Shown here piece by piece: positions 50,137 to 61,590 of a stretch of 64,000 bases of DNA. Source of the stretch: Gemmatimonadota bacterium (GTDB lineage: Bacteria > Gemmatimonadota > Gemmatimonadetes > Gemmatimonadales > Gemmatimonadaceae). The notes under the pieces are model-generated. The model saw only the letters and a program-made list of their open reading frames with translations, searched no databases and was not told the DNA's origin. The position numbers and the translations under genes were made by a program. Each line of letters opens with the position of its first letter. The stretch's first letter is position 1. Where the stretch lies: positions 31,980 through 95,979 of the forward strand of contig JAJTFH010000007.1 of NCBI GenBank assembly GCA_021298395.1, written 5' to 3'.

Positions 50137-50209
50137 AGCACGCAACCGGGATCGAACCGGTGACCTCATCCTTACCAAGGATGTGCTCTACCGACTGAGC
50201 TATGCGTGC
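50137..50209 (-). tRNA. tRNA-Thr(GGT)
   Basis: GCACGCATAGCTCAGTCGGTAGAGC...CTTGGTAA...GGTTCGATCC...TGCGTGC cloverleaf. Confidence 0.95.
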
Positions 50210-50220
50210 GACACCTGCAG

Positions 50221-50293
50221 AGCGGGAGACGGGGCTCGAACCCGCGACATCAAGCTTGGAAGGCTTGCGCTCTACCAGCTGAGCTACTCCCGC
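50221..50293 (-). tRNA. tRNA-Gly(TCC)
   Basis: GCGGGAGTAGCTCAGCTGGTAGAGCGCAAGCCTTCCAAGCTTG...GGGTTCGAGCCCCGTCTCCCGC. Confidence 0.95.
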
Positions 50294-50340
50294 GATCTCC
50301 TGACCCTGCCCTGCCCCTCACCGACCGCCCTGCAGACCAA

Positions 50341-50423
50341 TGGTGGGGGAAGGATTCGAACCTTCGAAGGCGGATGCCGGCAGATTTACAGTCTGCTCCC
50401 GTTGGCCACTTGGGTACCCCACC
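50341..50423 (-). tRNA. tRNA-Tyr(GTA)
   Basis: GGTGGGGTACCCAAGTGG...CAGACTGTAAATCTG...long variable arm...GGTTCGAATCCTTCCCCCACCA. Confidence 0.95.
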
Positions 50424-50456
50424 CCGCGGACCCCGTCTCCGACTCGATCCCATCAG

Positions 50457-50529
50457 AGCCGACGGCGAGGATCGAACTCGCGACCGCCCGATTACAAATC
50501 GGGTGCTCTACCAGCTGAGCTACGTCGGC
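50457..50529 (-). tRNA. tRNA-Thr(TGT)
   Basis: GCCGACGTAGCTCAGCTGGTAGAGCACCCGATTTGTAATCGGG...GAGTTCGATCCTCGCCGTCGGC. Confidence 0.95.
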
Positions 50530-50581
50530 GATACCGATGTCCTACGCGAGCGTCGAAGGATAGCCGACCCGAGCAGGACGG

Positions 50582-51991
50582 TCAACCGACCTTCCATCGC
50601 GTCGTCCCCCCGGCGTCCTCGATCGCGATCCCGCGCGCCGTGAGCTCATCGCGGATCGCGTCGGCGGTCCCGAAGTCCCGGCGCGCCCGTGCCTCCCGAC
50701 GCGCGGCGAGCCGCTCCTCCACCCAGGCCGCGAGCTCGGCATCGGCCTGCACGGGCGCCGGGATGAGGTCGAGCACCCCATCCACCAGCGCGAAGACCTC
50801 ACGGGCCCGCGCGAGCGGCCCCGCCTCACGCCCCCCGCGATCGAGCTCCCGGTTGGCGGCGCGCACGAACTCGAAGAGCGCCGCCACGGCCGCCGGCGCA
50901 TCGAGATCGTCGGCCATCGCCTCGCGCACCGCGGTCTCCAGCGCATCGGCCGCATCCTCGAGCGCCGCCGTCCCTCCCGTCGCCACGGCGAGACGGTCGG
51001 CGAAGTCGCGCAACCGGCGTACCGCCTCGATCGACCCCTCGAGCGCCTCCGCCGCGAGGTTGAGCTGCTTGCGATAGTGGGTGGAGAAGACGAAGTGGCG
51101 CACCGCCGCCCCGCTCACCCCATTGGTCCGCAGGTCGGCGACGTTCTGCACGTTCCCGACGCGCTTGGCCATCTTGGCGCCATCGGTGAGGAGGAACTCG
51201 CCATGGCACCAGCACCGTGCGAACGGCCTCCCGGTGGCGGCCTCGCTCTGCGCGATCTCGTCCTCGTGATGCGGGAAGATCAGGTCGACCGCCCCCGCGT
51301 GGATATCGAGGGTCTCTCCGAGGATGGCCATCGCCATCGCGGAGCACTCGAGATGCCACCCCGGCCGCCCCCGGCCCCAGGGCGAATCCCACGCCGCGCC
51401 GCACGCCTCGTCCTCGGGCTTGGCCGCCTTCCAGAGCGCGAAGTCCTGCGCATTCTCCTTGGCATAGTCGTCTTGGGCGACGCGCGCGCCGCTCTGGATC
51501 TCGCGGGTGTCGAGCCGCGAGAGCCGCCCGTACGTCGGGAACTTGCCAATCGCGAAGTAGACCGAGCCATCCTCCGCCTGATAGGCCACTCCGTTGGCGA
51601 CGAGCCGCTCGACGAGCGCGATCATCTCGGGGATGTACGCCGTCGCCCGCGGGTAGTGCTCCGCATCCTCGATGCGCAGGTAGCGCCGATCGGCGTGGAA
51701 CCCCTCGACCACCGGCTCGGTGATCTCGCGGATCGTCTTCCCCTGCTGCGCGGCGCGGACGATGATCTTGTCATCCACGTCGGTGAGGTTCATCACCTGC
51801 TCCACCTGCCACCCGCGGAGCCGGATGGCCCGCCGCATCAGATCCTCGAAGAGGAAGGTGCGGAAGTTCCCGAGGTGCGCCGGATTGTAGACCGTCGGCC
51901 CGCAGGTGTAGAGACGCACGGTCTGCCCATCCGCTGGAGCGAAGGGCTCGATCGTGCGCGAGAGGGTGTTGAAGAGGCGGAACGGAGCCAT
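50582..51991 (-). CDS. cysS: Cysteinyl-tRNA synthetase
   Basis: MAPFRLFNTLSRTIEPFAPADGQTVRLYTCGPTVYNPAHLGNFRTFLFEDLMRRA. Confidence 0.96.
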   Translation of the reverse strand: MAPFRLFNTLSRTIEPFAPADGQTVRLYTCGPTVYNPAHLGNFRTFLFEDLMRRAIRLRGWQVEQVMNLTDVDDKIIVRAAQQGKTIREITEPVVEGFHADRRYLRIEDAEHYPRATAYIPEMIALVERLVANGVAYQAEDGSVYFAIGKFPTYGRLSRLDTREIQSGARVAQDDYAKENAQDFALWKAAKPEDEACGAAWDSPWGRGRPGWHLECSAMAMAILGETLDIHAGAVDLIFPHHEDEIAQSEAATGRPFARCWCHGEFLLTDGAKMAKRVGNVQNVADLRTNGVSGAAVRHFVFSTHYRKQLNLAAEALEGSIEAVRRLRDFADRLAVATGGTAALEDAADALETAVREAMADDLDAPAAVAALFEFVRAANRELDRGGREAGPLARAREVFALVDGVLDLIPAPVQADAELAAWVEERLAARREARARRDFGTADAIRDELTARGIAIEDAGGTTRWKVG

Positions 51992-52001
51992 CGCCTGAAA
52001 G

Positions 52002-52847
52002 CTAGACGGGCGGTCGCTCCTCGGCGACCCGCGGGATCGTGGGCTCCGCACCGCGCGCCAGCGTCGTGATCCGCCGCACGCGTCGACGCGCCGGCGTTCC
52101 CGTGAGACTCGGTGGTGGGACGAGCGGGCGTGGCCCCGAGGTCGGTCGATCACGCACGATGCGTCCGGCCCGAAGCCGGACGATCCGATCGATCCCACCG
52201 AGTGACGCGATCGCCTCTGCGTCGCGCGTGGCGATCAGGACCGCGATCCCGGCGCCGGCGACGCGCCGGAGGAGCTGGAGGGCCTGCGCTCGTTCCGTCG
52301 GCCCACAGAAGGCGAAGGGCTCATCACAGCAGAGCAGCGAAGGCCGCGCGAGCAACCCCTGCGCGACCACTACGCGGAAGGCATCGAGCGCGGAGAGCTC
52401 GCCAAGCCGGGTGCGTGAGCGTCCGTGGAGCCCGACGCGACGGAGCAAGGGGAGGAAGCGTGTCGGCGGATGGAGTCGCGCATCCTGCAACAGGAGCTGA
52501 CCGGCGTGGAAGGCGATCGCCTGGCGCACCGAGAGGAAGGCGTACTCCCAGGGGCGCGCGCCGATCCGCTGCGGGCGTACCGCGCTCGGCTCGTCACGAT
52601 CCGCCCAGCGCACGACGCCGGAGGTAGGGGCCACCTCGCCCGTGGCGAGCAGGAGGAGCGCGCTCTTCCCCGCACCGGCCGCCCCAGCGAGGACGACGAG
52701 CTCGCCCGGAAAGAGTTGGAGCGTGACGCGTCGGAGCGCGTCGACCTCGGGGGCGACGCCGAGGATCCCGGGACGCCAGCGCCGCGAGACATCGAGGAGT
52801 TCGACGACCGGGGTCGGCGCCGCCGTTGTGGTGGTGAGGGAGGTCAT
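52002..52847 (-). CDS. ABC-type ATPase with degenerate signature and switch motifs
   Basis: Walker A GAAGAGKSA, Walker B SLLCCDEPF, LSALD in place of LSGGQ, ATRDAEA in place of THD. Confidence 0.75.
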   Translation of the reverse strand: MTSLTTTTAAPTPVVELLDVSRRWRPGILGVAPEVDALRRVTLQLFPGELVVLAGAAGAGKSALLLLATGEVAPTSGVVRWADRDEPSAVRPQRIGARPWEYAFLSVRQAIAFHAGQLLLQDARLHPPTRFLPLLRRVGLHGRSRTRLGELSALDAFRVVVAQGLLARPSLLCCDEPFAFCGPTERAQALQLLRRVAGAGIAVLIATRDAEAIASLGGIDRIVRLRAGRIVRDRPTSGPRPLVPPPSLTGTPARRRVRRITTLARGAEPTIPRVAEERPPV

Positions 52848-52884
52848 GGCGGCACGATGCACGCCCGGTCCCTCACCCCCGTCA

Positions 52885-54009
52885 TCACCGCATCGCGTCT
52901 CGCATCCGTTTGCGCTGCCGGCGGGAGAGCACCGGTTGGACGACCGCCGGCGCCGCATCGACGTCGTCATAGACCCGCGCGATGAGGACGCGCCGAACGA
53001 GAACCATCACCACCGCGAGGGTCGGCACCGCGACGAGTAGCCCGAACGGCCCAAGGAGTCGACCGCAGATCAACACACTCATGATCGTGAGGACCGGCGG
53101 GAGGTCGACGCGACGGTGCATGATCACCGGGATGACGAACTGATTCTCGATGACGTGGATCACCGTCCCCAAGAGGATCACGAGGAGCGCCTGCACCCCA
53201 CCCCCCTCGCTCGGCAGGACGAAGAGCGCGGGGAGGAGGGTGGAGACGAAGGTCCCGAAGAAGGGGACGACGGCGACGAGCCCGGTGAAGATCCCGAAGG
53301 CGAGCCAATAGGGGACATCGAGGAGCCAGAGCCCGATGGCGGTGAGCGCCGCGAGCGTGGTCATCGCGATGAGCTGCGCGATGGTCCAGGCGCGCAGCGT
53401 GTCGGCGAGGGCATCGAGCACGTCCGTCGCCGCCGCCCGATGGCGTGGCGGGGTGATGGCGAGGAGGAACTCGCGGTAGCGCTGCGGGGCGAGCGCGAGA
53501 TAGATCGCCATCACGAGGACGGCGACGAGATTGACGACGAGGTGCAGGGTATCGAAGAGGCGCGGGACGATCCCGGTGACGAGCTTCTCCGCCTCCTCGA
53601 GTGCGACGGTGAAGATGCGATGCTCCCCCGCGACGAAGACATCCGCCATCCCGGGGATCCGGTACAGGAGCCGCTCGAGCCCCTGCTCCCAGGCGGGGAC
53701 GAGGGTAGGCAGCGCGGCGCCGATCTGCCGCGTCTGATCGATCACCGGGGGGATCAGGAGCGCACCCACCCCGACGAGCGCCCCGAGCGAGAGGACGAGG
53801 GCGACGAGGAAGGCGGGCACCCGCGGCGACCGGGTCCACGCGACCAGGTGGTCGGTGACCGAGGAGAGGTAGACCGAGATCAGGACCGCGAGGAAGAGGA
53901 GCAGGAGGAGATCGGCCACCGACCCCGCCAACCAGAGCAGGAGGACGGTGACGAGGATCGCGGTGAATCCGGGGAGGACCCAGACCTTTCGAGTGAGCGC
54001 GTCGTTCAT
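52885..54009 (-). CDS. AI-2E family transporter (PerM-like)
   Basis: Multi-TM; VPFFGTFVSTLLPALFVLP...IHVIENQFVIPVIMHRRVDLPPVLTIMSVLICGRLLGPFGLLVAVP. Confidence 0.88.
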   Translation of the reverse strand: MNDALTRKVWVLPGFTAILVTVLLLWLAGSVADLLLLLFLAVLISVYLSSVTDHLVAWTRSPRVPAFLVALVLSLGALVGVGALLIPPVIDQTRQIGAALPTLVPAWEQGLERLLYRIPGMADVFVAGEHRIFTVALEEAEKLVTGIVPRLFDTLHLVVNLVAVLVMAIYLALAPQRYREFLLAITPPRHRAAATDVLDALADTLRAWTIAQLIAMTTLAALTAIGLWLLDVPYWLAFGIFTGLVAVVPFFGTFVSTLLPALFVLPSEGGGVQALLVILLGTVIHVIENQFVIPVIMHRRVDLPPVLTIMSVLICGRLLGPFGLLVAVPTLAVVMVLVRRVLIARVYDDVDAAPAVVQPVLSRRQRKRMRDAMR

Positions 54010-54043
54010 CGGGAGCGAAGGGGGAGGGTCGCGTGCGCGTGCG

Positions 54044-54922
54044 TCAGGCGCGCTTGATCTGGGTCAGCCGTTCCTTGGCGAGACGGCGACCGGTGGGCGT
54101 GGCGGCGAGCCCCCCACCGGCGGTCTCCCGATAGCGGACATCCATCTCACGTCCGATCTCGCCCATGGTGTCGATGACCTCATCAGCGGGGATGGCGAAG
54201 GTGATGCCGGCGATCGCCATCTCGACGGCGGCGAGGGCGATCGCGGCCCCCGTCGCATTGCGGAACACACAGGGGAGTTCGACGAGCCCACCGAGGGGAT
54301 CGCAGACGAGCCCCAAGGTCCCCTGCTGCGCGAGGGCGACGGCGTGACCGACCTGCGCCGGGGTGCCGCCGAGCAGCTGGGTCGCGGCCCCGGCCGCCAT
54401 CCCCGCGGCCGCGCCGGTCTCGGCCTGGCATCCCCCCTCGGCACCCGAGAGCGAGGCCCGCTGCGCGACGACGGCGCCGATCAGGCCTGCCGTCGCGAGG
54501 GCATCGACCATCGCGTGGTCGGAGAACTGCTGTTTGGAGGCGAGCCCCAGGAGCACGCCGGGGAGGACCCCCGCCCCACCGGCGGTGGGCGCGGCGACGA
54601 TGATCCCCATCGCCGCATTCACCTCCTGCACCGCGATCGCGCGCATGAGCACCTCGCGGAAGACGGTGCCAGCGAGCGGCCCCTCGGGACCCGTGCGCAG
54701 CTTGGCGGCATCCCCACCCACGAGGCCGGAGTTCGACCGCAGGTCGCCGGTGAGCCCCTGCTCCACCGCCCCGCGCATCACGTGCAGCGCGCGGAGGAGC
54801 GCCTCGCGGATCTCCGCCACCGGACGCCCCTGATCGCGCGCCTCGATGTCCAGCGCCGCGGTGGCGAGGGAGACCCCGCGCGCCTCGGCGTCGGCGATCG
54901 CGTCGTGCAGACTGTGATACAT
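54044..54922 (-). CDS. sdaAA: L-serine dehydratase, alpha subunit
   Basis: GGCQAETGAAAGMAAGAATQLLGGTP...GLVCDPLGGLVELPCVFRNATGA; start trimmed to 54922. Confidence 0.92.
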   Translation of the reverse strand: MYHSLHDAIADAEARGVSLATAALDIEARDQGRPVAEIREALLRALHVMRGAVEQGLTGDLRSNSGLVGGDAAKLRTGPEGPLAGTVFREVLMRAIAVQEVNAAMGIIVAAPTAGGAGVLPGVLLGLASKQQFSDHAMVDALATAGLIGAVVAQRASLSGAEGGCQAETGAAAGMAAGAATQLLGGTPAQVGHAVALAQQGTLGLVCDPLGGLVELPCVFRNATGAAIALAAVEMAIAGITFAIPADEVIDTMGEIGREMDVRYRETAGGGLAATPTGRRLAKERLTQIKRA

Positions 54923-55596
54923 CAGCCGCCCACCTTCTCGATCCGGTGTGTCCACCGCACCCAGGGGAGCGCTTTCAGCGCGGCTCCCACCTCGTCCGTC
55001 GGACGGTCGTCGACCTCGATCACCATGAAGGCGTCGCCGCCGCGGTGTTTCCGTGAGAGCCGGAGCGTCGCGATGTTCACATCGGCTTCGCTCAGGATCC
55101 CCGCGATCCTCGCGATCGATCCCTTCACATCCTCCGCGACCATCACGATGGTGTGATGCGACCCATCGACCTCCACCGGATAGCCATCGATCTCGGAGAC
55201 CCTGATGCGGCCGGCGCCGAGCGAGGCGCCGAGCATCACATGATGGCGATGGGCCCGATGGACGGTGATACGGACCGTGTTGGGATGAACCTCAGGCTCC
55301 TCGCCGAGCGTCGTCTTCTCGAAGCGATAGTCGAGCCCTTCCTTCTCCATGATCTGCAACGCCTCGCGGAGCCGCTCGTCGTCTGGGCGAAAGCCGAGGA
55401 GCCCACCGACGATCGCCTTGTCGGTGCCATGGCCTTCACCGGTCCGCGCGAAGGAGCCATGCAGCTCGATGAGGGCCCGCTCGGGGGTGCCCGCGACGAG
55501 ATCGTGCGCGATGAGTCCCAGCCGGCATGCTCCCGCCGTGTGGCTCGAGGAGGGGCCCACCATCACCGGGCCGATGATGTCGAGGAGGGAGACCAT
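54922..55596 (-). CDS. sdaAB: L-serine dehydratase, beta subunit (ACT domain)
   Basis: SLLDIIGPVMVGPSSSHTAGACRLGLIAHDLV. Confidence 0.93.
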   Translation of the reverse strand: MVSLLDIIGPVMVGPSSSHTAGACRLGLIAHDLVAGTPERALIELHGSFARTGEGHGTDKAIVGGLLGFRPDDERLREALQIMEKEGLDYRFEKTTLGEEPEVHPNTVRITVHRAHRHHVMLGASLGAGRIRVSEIDGYPVEVDGSHHTIVMVAEDVKGSIARIAGILSEADVNIATLRLSRKHRGGDAFMVIEVDDRPTDEVGAALKALPWVRWTHRIEKVGG

Positions 55597-55605
55597 ATCG
55601 GGAAG

Positions 55606-58419
<2,814 letters not shown>

Positions 58420-58523
58420 AGTCGTGCAAGTTCGAGGGGGCGGCGGGTGAATGGAAGGGAGGCCGGTCGGCTAGATTGCCCGGAGGGGGTGGCTCGTGGC
58501 CGCCTCCAGCGCAGGCCTCGGAC

Positions 58524-59273
58524 ATGACCGACCATCCCTCTCCCTCCTCCCTGCGATCCTCGGACCCGGCGCAGCTCCTCCTCGGGGCGGCGGAGGGGGT
58601 CCCCCTCGTCCCGGTCGAGGCGTACGGTCCGGACGCGACCCCGATGATGACCGCCATACGCGAGCCTCCCGTCTGCGGGGAGTGGTCCTATGACGATCGC
58701 GAGCTCGAGGAGCCCGGAGGCACGGTCCTGACGGCGGTGATGCGGCCCACCGAGACACCATCCAAGTCGGTCGCGCGAGCACCGGCCGCGGCACCCGCCC
58801 CGGCACCCGCCCCGGCACCCGCCCCGGCACCCGCCCCGGCACCCGTTACTCCGGAATCGGATCCCTGCCGCCTCGCCTGCGCGCGCATCGAGACCCTCGC
58901 GATCGCGCTACGGTACGAGGAGGCGGCGACGGCGCTCCGGGAGGCGGCCCAGCTCCGTCCCTTCGCCCCGGAGATCGCCCTGCACACCGGGATCCTGGCC
59001 TGCCGCCGCGCTCGGTGGAAGGACGCGGTCGCCCCGCTGCGCAGCGCGGTCGCGAGCCTCCCGGAGCATCCCGGTGCGCACTACCACCTCGGGGAGGCAC
59101 TGAACAAGTGCGATGACCTCGCGGGCGCCCTGACCGCCTACCTCCGCGCCGTCGAGCTCGACCCGACCATGTGGCGCGCGCTCAAGGGGGTGGGGATCGC
59201 CTACGATCGCCTCGGCAAACCCGAGCAGGCCGCGCCGTACTATCGGCGCGCTCGGGACGCGCAGCGCGCATGA
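58524..59273 (+). CDS. TPR-repeat protein with Pro/Ala-rich linker
   Basis: MTDHPSPSS...(AP)n linker...TPR-like HYHLGEALNKCDDLAGALTAYLRAVELDPTMWRALKGVGIAYDRLGKPEQAAPYYRRA. Confidence 0.8.
   Translation: MTDHPSPSSLRSSDPAQLLLGAAEGVPLVPVEAYGPDATPMMTAIREPPVCGEWSYDDRELEEPGGTVLTAVMRPTETPSKSVARAPAAAPAPAPAPAPAPAPAPAPVTPESDPCRLACARIETLAIALRYEEAATALREAAQLRPFAPEIALHTGILACRRARWKDAVAPLRSAVASLPEHPGAHYHLGEALNKCDDLAGALTAYLRAVELDPTMWRALKGVGIAYDRLGKPEQAAPYYRRARDAQRA
58791..58845 (+). repeat. 12-bp tandem repeat gcacccgccccg, about 4.6 copies, encoding (AP)n
   Basis: Exact repeats read at 58791, 58803, 58815, 58827 and a partial copy at 58839. Confidence 0.9.
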
Positions 59274-60832
59274 CGGCCCGCGGACGCCGACGCACCCTCG
59301 TCGCGTGGCTCCTGCTTGGCGCCTGGGGACTCGGGATCGCACTGGTGGTGCAGCGGAGCTACTTCCGCGAGCGGAGCGCGGTGCTCGCCGAGGCCGCGCT
59401 CCGGCTGGGACCGAGCACGACCTACTTCCTGGTCGAACAGGGGGGACGCCAGATCGGGTACGCCTCCACGCAGATCGATACCACGGCGACCGGGTTCCAG
59501 GTGACCGATCAACTCACCGCGGAGCTCACCGTCGCGGGCCAGACGGTCCCGGCGAGCGCGCGCGCCGTGCTCACCCTGTCGCGAGGGTTCGCGCTCCGGA
59601 CCTTCGATGTGGCGATGGAATCGCCAGCCGCCCCGCTCCGCGCGCGTGGGATGACGGAGGGCGACAGCGCGGTGCGTCTCGTCCTCGAGGTCCCCGGGCA
59701 ACCCGCGGACAGCCAGCGGATCGCGGTCGCGGGGCCGATCCTCCTGCCCGCGGTCATCCCCGCGGCCGCGATGTTGGTGCGCGCCCCGAAGGTGGGGCGC
59801 CGCATCGCCCTCGCCAGCCTCGATCCGACGACGATGACGCCGAGCACGATCGAGCTCCGGATCGCCGCCGAATCACTCTTCACCGTGGTGGACAGCGCGG
59901 CGTTCGATTCCACGGCGCAGGCCTTCGTGGCGGCCCGCACCGATACGGTGCGCGGATGGCGTCTCGTCCCGACGAGCGGGGCGGGTTTCAGCGGGTGGGT
60001 CGATGCGAAGGGTCGCGTGATCGAGGCGACCCAGCCTGGGGGGATCACGCTCAAGCGCACCGCGTTCGAGCTCTCGTTCATGAACTGGACCGCGCGATCC
60101 CGCATGGCGCGCACGCGGGTGACGGTGCCCCCCACCGACCTGATCGAACTCACGGCGATCGCGTCGGGGGTGGCGCTGGATCCCGAGGGACCCCCGACGC
60201 TACGCCTGCGCTTCCTCGGCGCCGATCCGACCGGGCTGGACCTCGCTGGGGGACGTCAGTCGCTGCGCGGTGACACCGTCGAGATCCGACGTGAGCGGGG
60301 CGAGGCGCTGACGGCCCCGTGGACCCTCGCCGCCCCTCCCGCGGACTTCCGGCGCACCTTTGCGCGCGAACTCGCCGCCGAGCCGTTGTTGCAGACGGGT
60401 GACCCGGCGATCGTCGCGCTCGCCCTGCGTCTGGCAGGGAGCTCACGGGACCCCGCGACCGTCGCGGCGCGCATCACCCGCTGGGTACACGACTCGCTCG
60501 AGAAGGTGGTGACGATCTCGATCCCGAGCGCCACGCAGGTCCTGCGCACCCGTCGCGGCGACTGCAACGAGCACACGCAGCTCTTCACCGCCCTCGCCCG
60601 CGCGGCGGGGATCCCGACGCGCATCGCCACCGGACTCGCGTTCGTGAACGGCCGCTTCTACTACCACGCCTGGCCGGAGATCTGGCTGCGCGACTGGGTC
60701 GCGGTCGATCCCACCTTCGGGCAGTTCCCCGCCGATGCCGCGCATCTGCGTGTGATCACCGGGGGGCTGACCCGCCAGACCGAGCTCCTCCGCCTCATGG
60801 GTACCCTGCGACTCGAGGTCCTGACCCGCTGA
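59270..60832 (+). CDS. Membrane-anchored transglutaminase-like protein
   Basis: N-terminal TM LVAWLLLGAWGLGIALVV; GDCNEHTQLFTALARAAGIPTRIATG...YYHAWPEIW...AVDPTFGQ (Cys-His-Asp triad). Confidence 0.88.
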   Translation: MTARGRRRTLVAWLLLGAWGLGIALVVQRSYFRERSAVLAEAALRLGPSTTYFLVEQGGRQIGYASTQIDTTATGFQVTDQLTAELTVAGQTVPASARAVLTLSRGFALRTFDVAMESPAAPLRARGMTEGDSAVRLVLEVPGQPADSQRIAVAGPILLPAVIPAAAMLVRAPKVGRRIALASLDPTTMTPSTIELRIAAESLFTVVDSAAFDSTAQAFVAARTDTVRGWRLVPTSGAGFSGWVDAKGRVIEATQPGGITLKRTAFELSFMNWTARSRMARTRVTVPPTDLIELTAIASGVALDPEGPPTLRLRFLGADPTGLDLAGGRQSLRGDTVEIRRERGEALTAPWTLAAPPADFRRTFARELAAEPLLQTGDPAIVALALRLAGSSRDPATVAARITRWVHDSLEKVVTISIPSATQVLRTRRGDCNEHTQLFTALARAAGIPTRIATGLAFVNGRFYYHAWPEIWLRDWVAVDPTFGQFPADAAHLRVITGGLTRQTELLRLMGTLRLEVLTR

Positions 60833-61590
60833 TGATCGAACTCCGTCAACTCACCAAACGCTACGGCACCTTCACCGCCGTGGATCGCATCGATCTCACG
60901 GTCGGCTCGGGGGAGCTCTTCGGCTTCCTTGGGCCCAATGGGGCGGGCAAGACGACGACGCTGCGGATGATCGCGGGGATCCTCCGACCCACGAGCGGTT
61001 CGATCCGCATCGCCGGGGTCGATCTCCTCCAAGACCCCGTGGCCGCGAAGGCGAAGCTCGGCTTCATCCCCGATCGCCCCTTCATCTACGAGAAGCTGAC
61101 CGGAGCGGAGTTCCTCCGATTCGTAGCCGGGTTGTACGACCAGGCGGGGCCCGAGGTCGAGCACCGCGCCCGCGAACTGCTGAGTCTCTTCGATCTCGAG
61201 GAGTGGCGCGACGAACTCGTGGAGAGCTATTCGCACGGGATGCGCCAGAAGCTCATCATCTCGAGCGCCTTCGTGCATCGGCCGGCGGTGATCGTCGTGG
61301 ATGAGCCGATGGTGGGACTCGACCCGAAGGCGGCGCGCATCCTCAAGGACCTCTTTCGCGAATACACGCGGCGCGGGCACACGATCATCTTCTCGACCCA
61401 TACGCTCGAGGTGGCGGAGTCGCTCTGCGATCGCGTGGCGATCATCGCGCAGGGGACGATCCGCGCGGCGGGGACGATGGCGGAGCTCCGCCGGGACTTG
61501 GCCGAAGGGGAGGAGGGACTGGAACGGATCTTCCTGCGCCTGACCGGGGAGAATGCCGCGCGGAACCTCGTCGACGTGCTCGATGCCTGA
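60832..61590 (+). CDS. ABC transporter ATP-binding protein
   Basis: GPNGAGKTTT Walker A; ESYSHGMRQKLIISSAFVHRPAVIVVDEPMVGLDP. Confidence 0.95.
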   Translation: MIELRQLTKRYGTFTAVDRIDLTVGSGELFGFLGPNGAGKTTTLRMIAGILRPTSGSIRIAGVDLLQDPVAAKAKLGFIPDRPFIYEKLTGAEFLRFVAGLYDQAGPEVEHRARELLSLFDLEEWRDELVESYSHGMRQKLIISSAFVHRPAVIVVDEPMVGLDPKAARILKDLFREYTRRGHTIIFSTHTLEVAESLCDRVAIIAQGTIRAAGTMAELRRDLAEGEEGLERIFLRLTGENAARNLVDVLDA

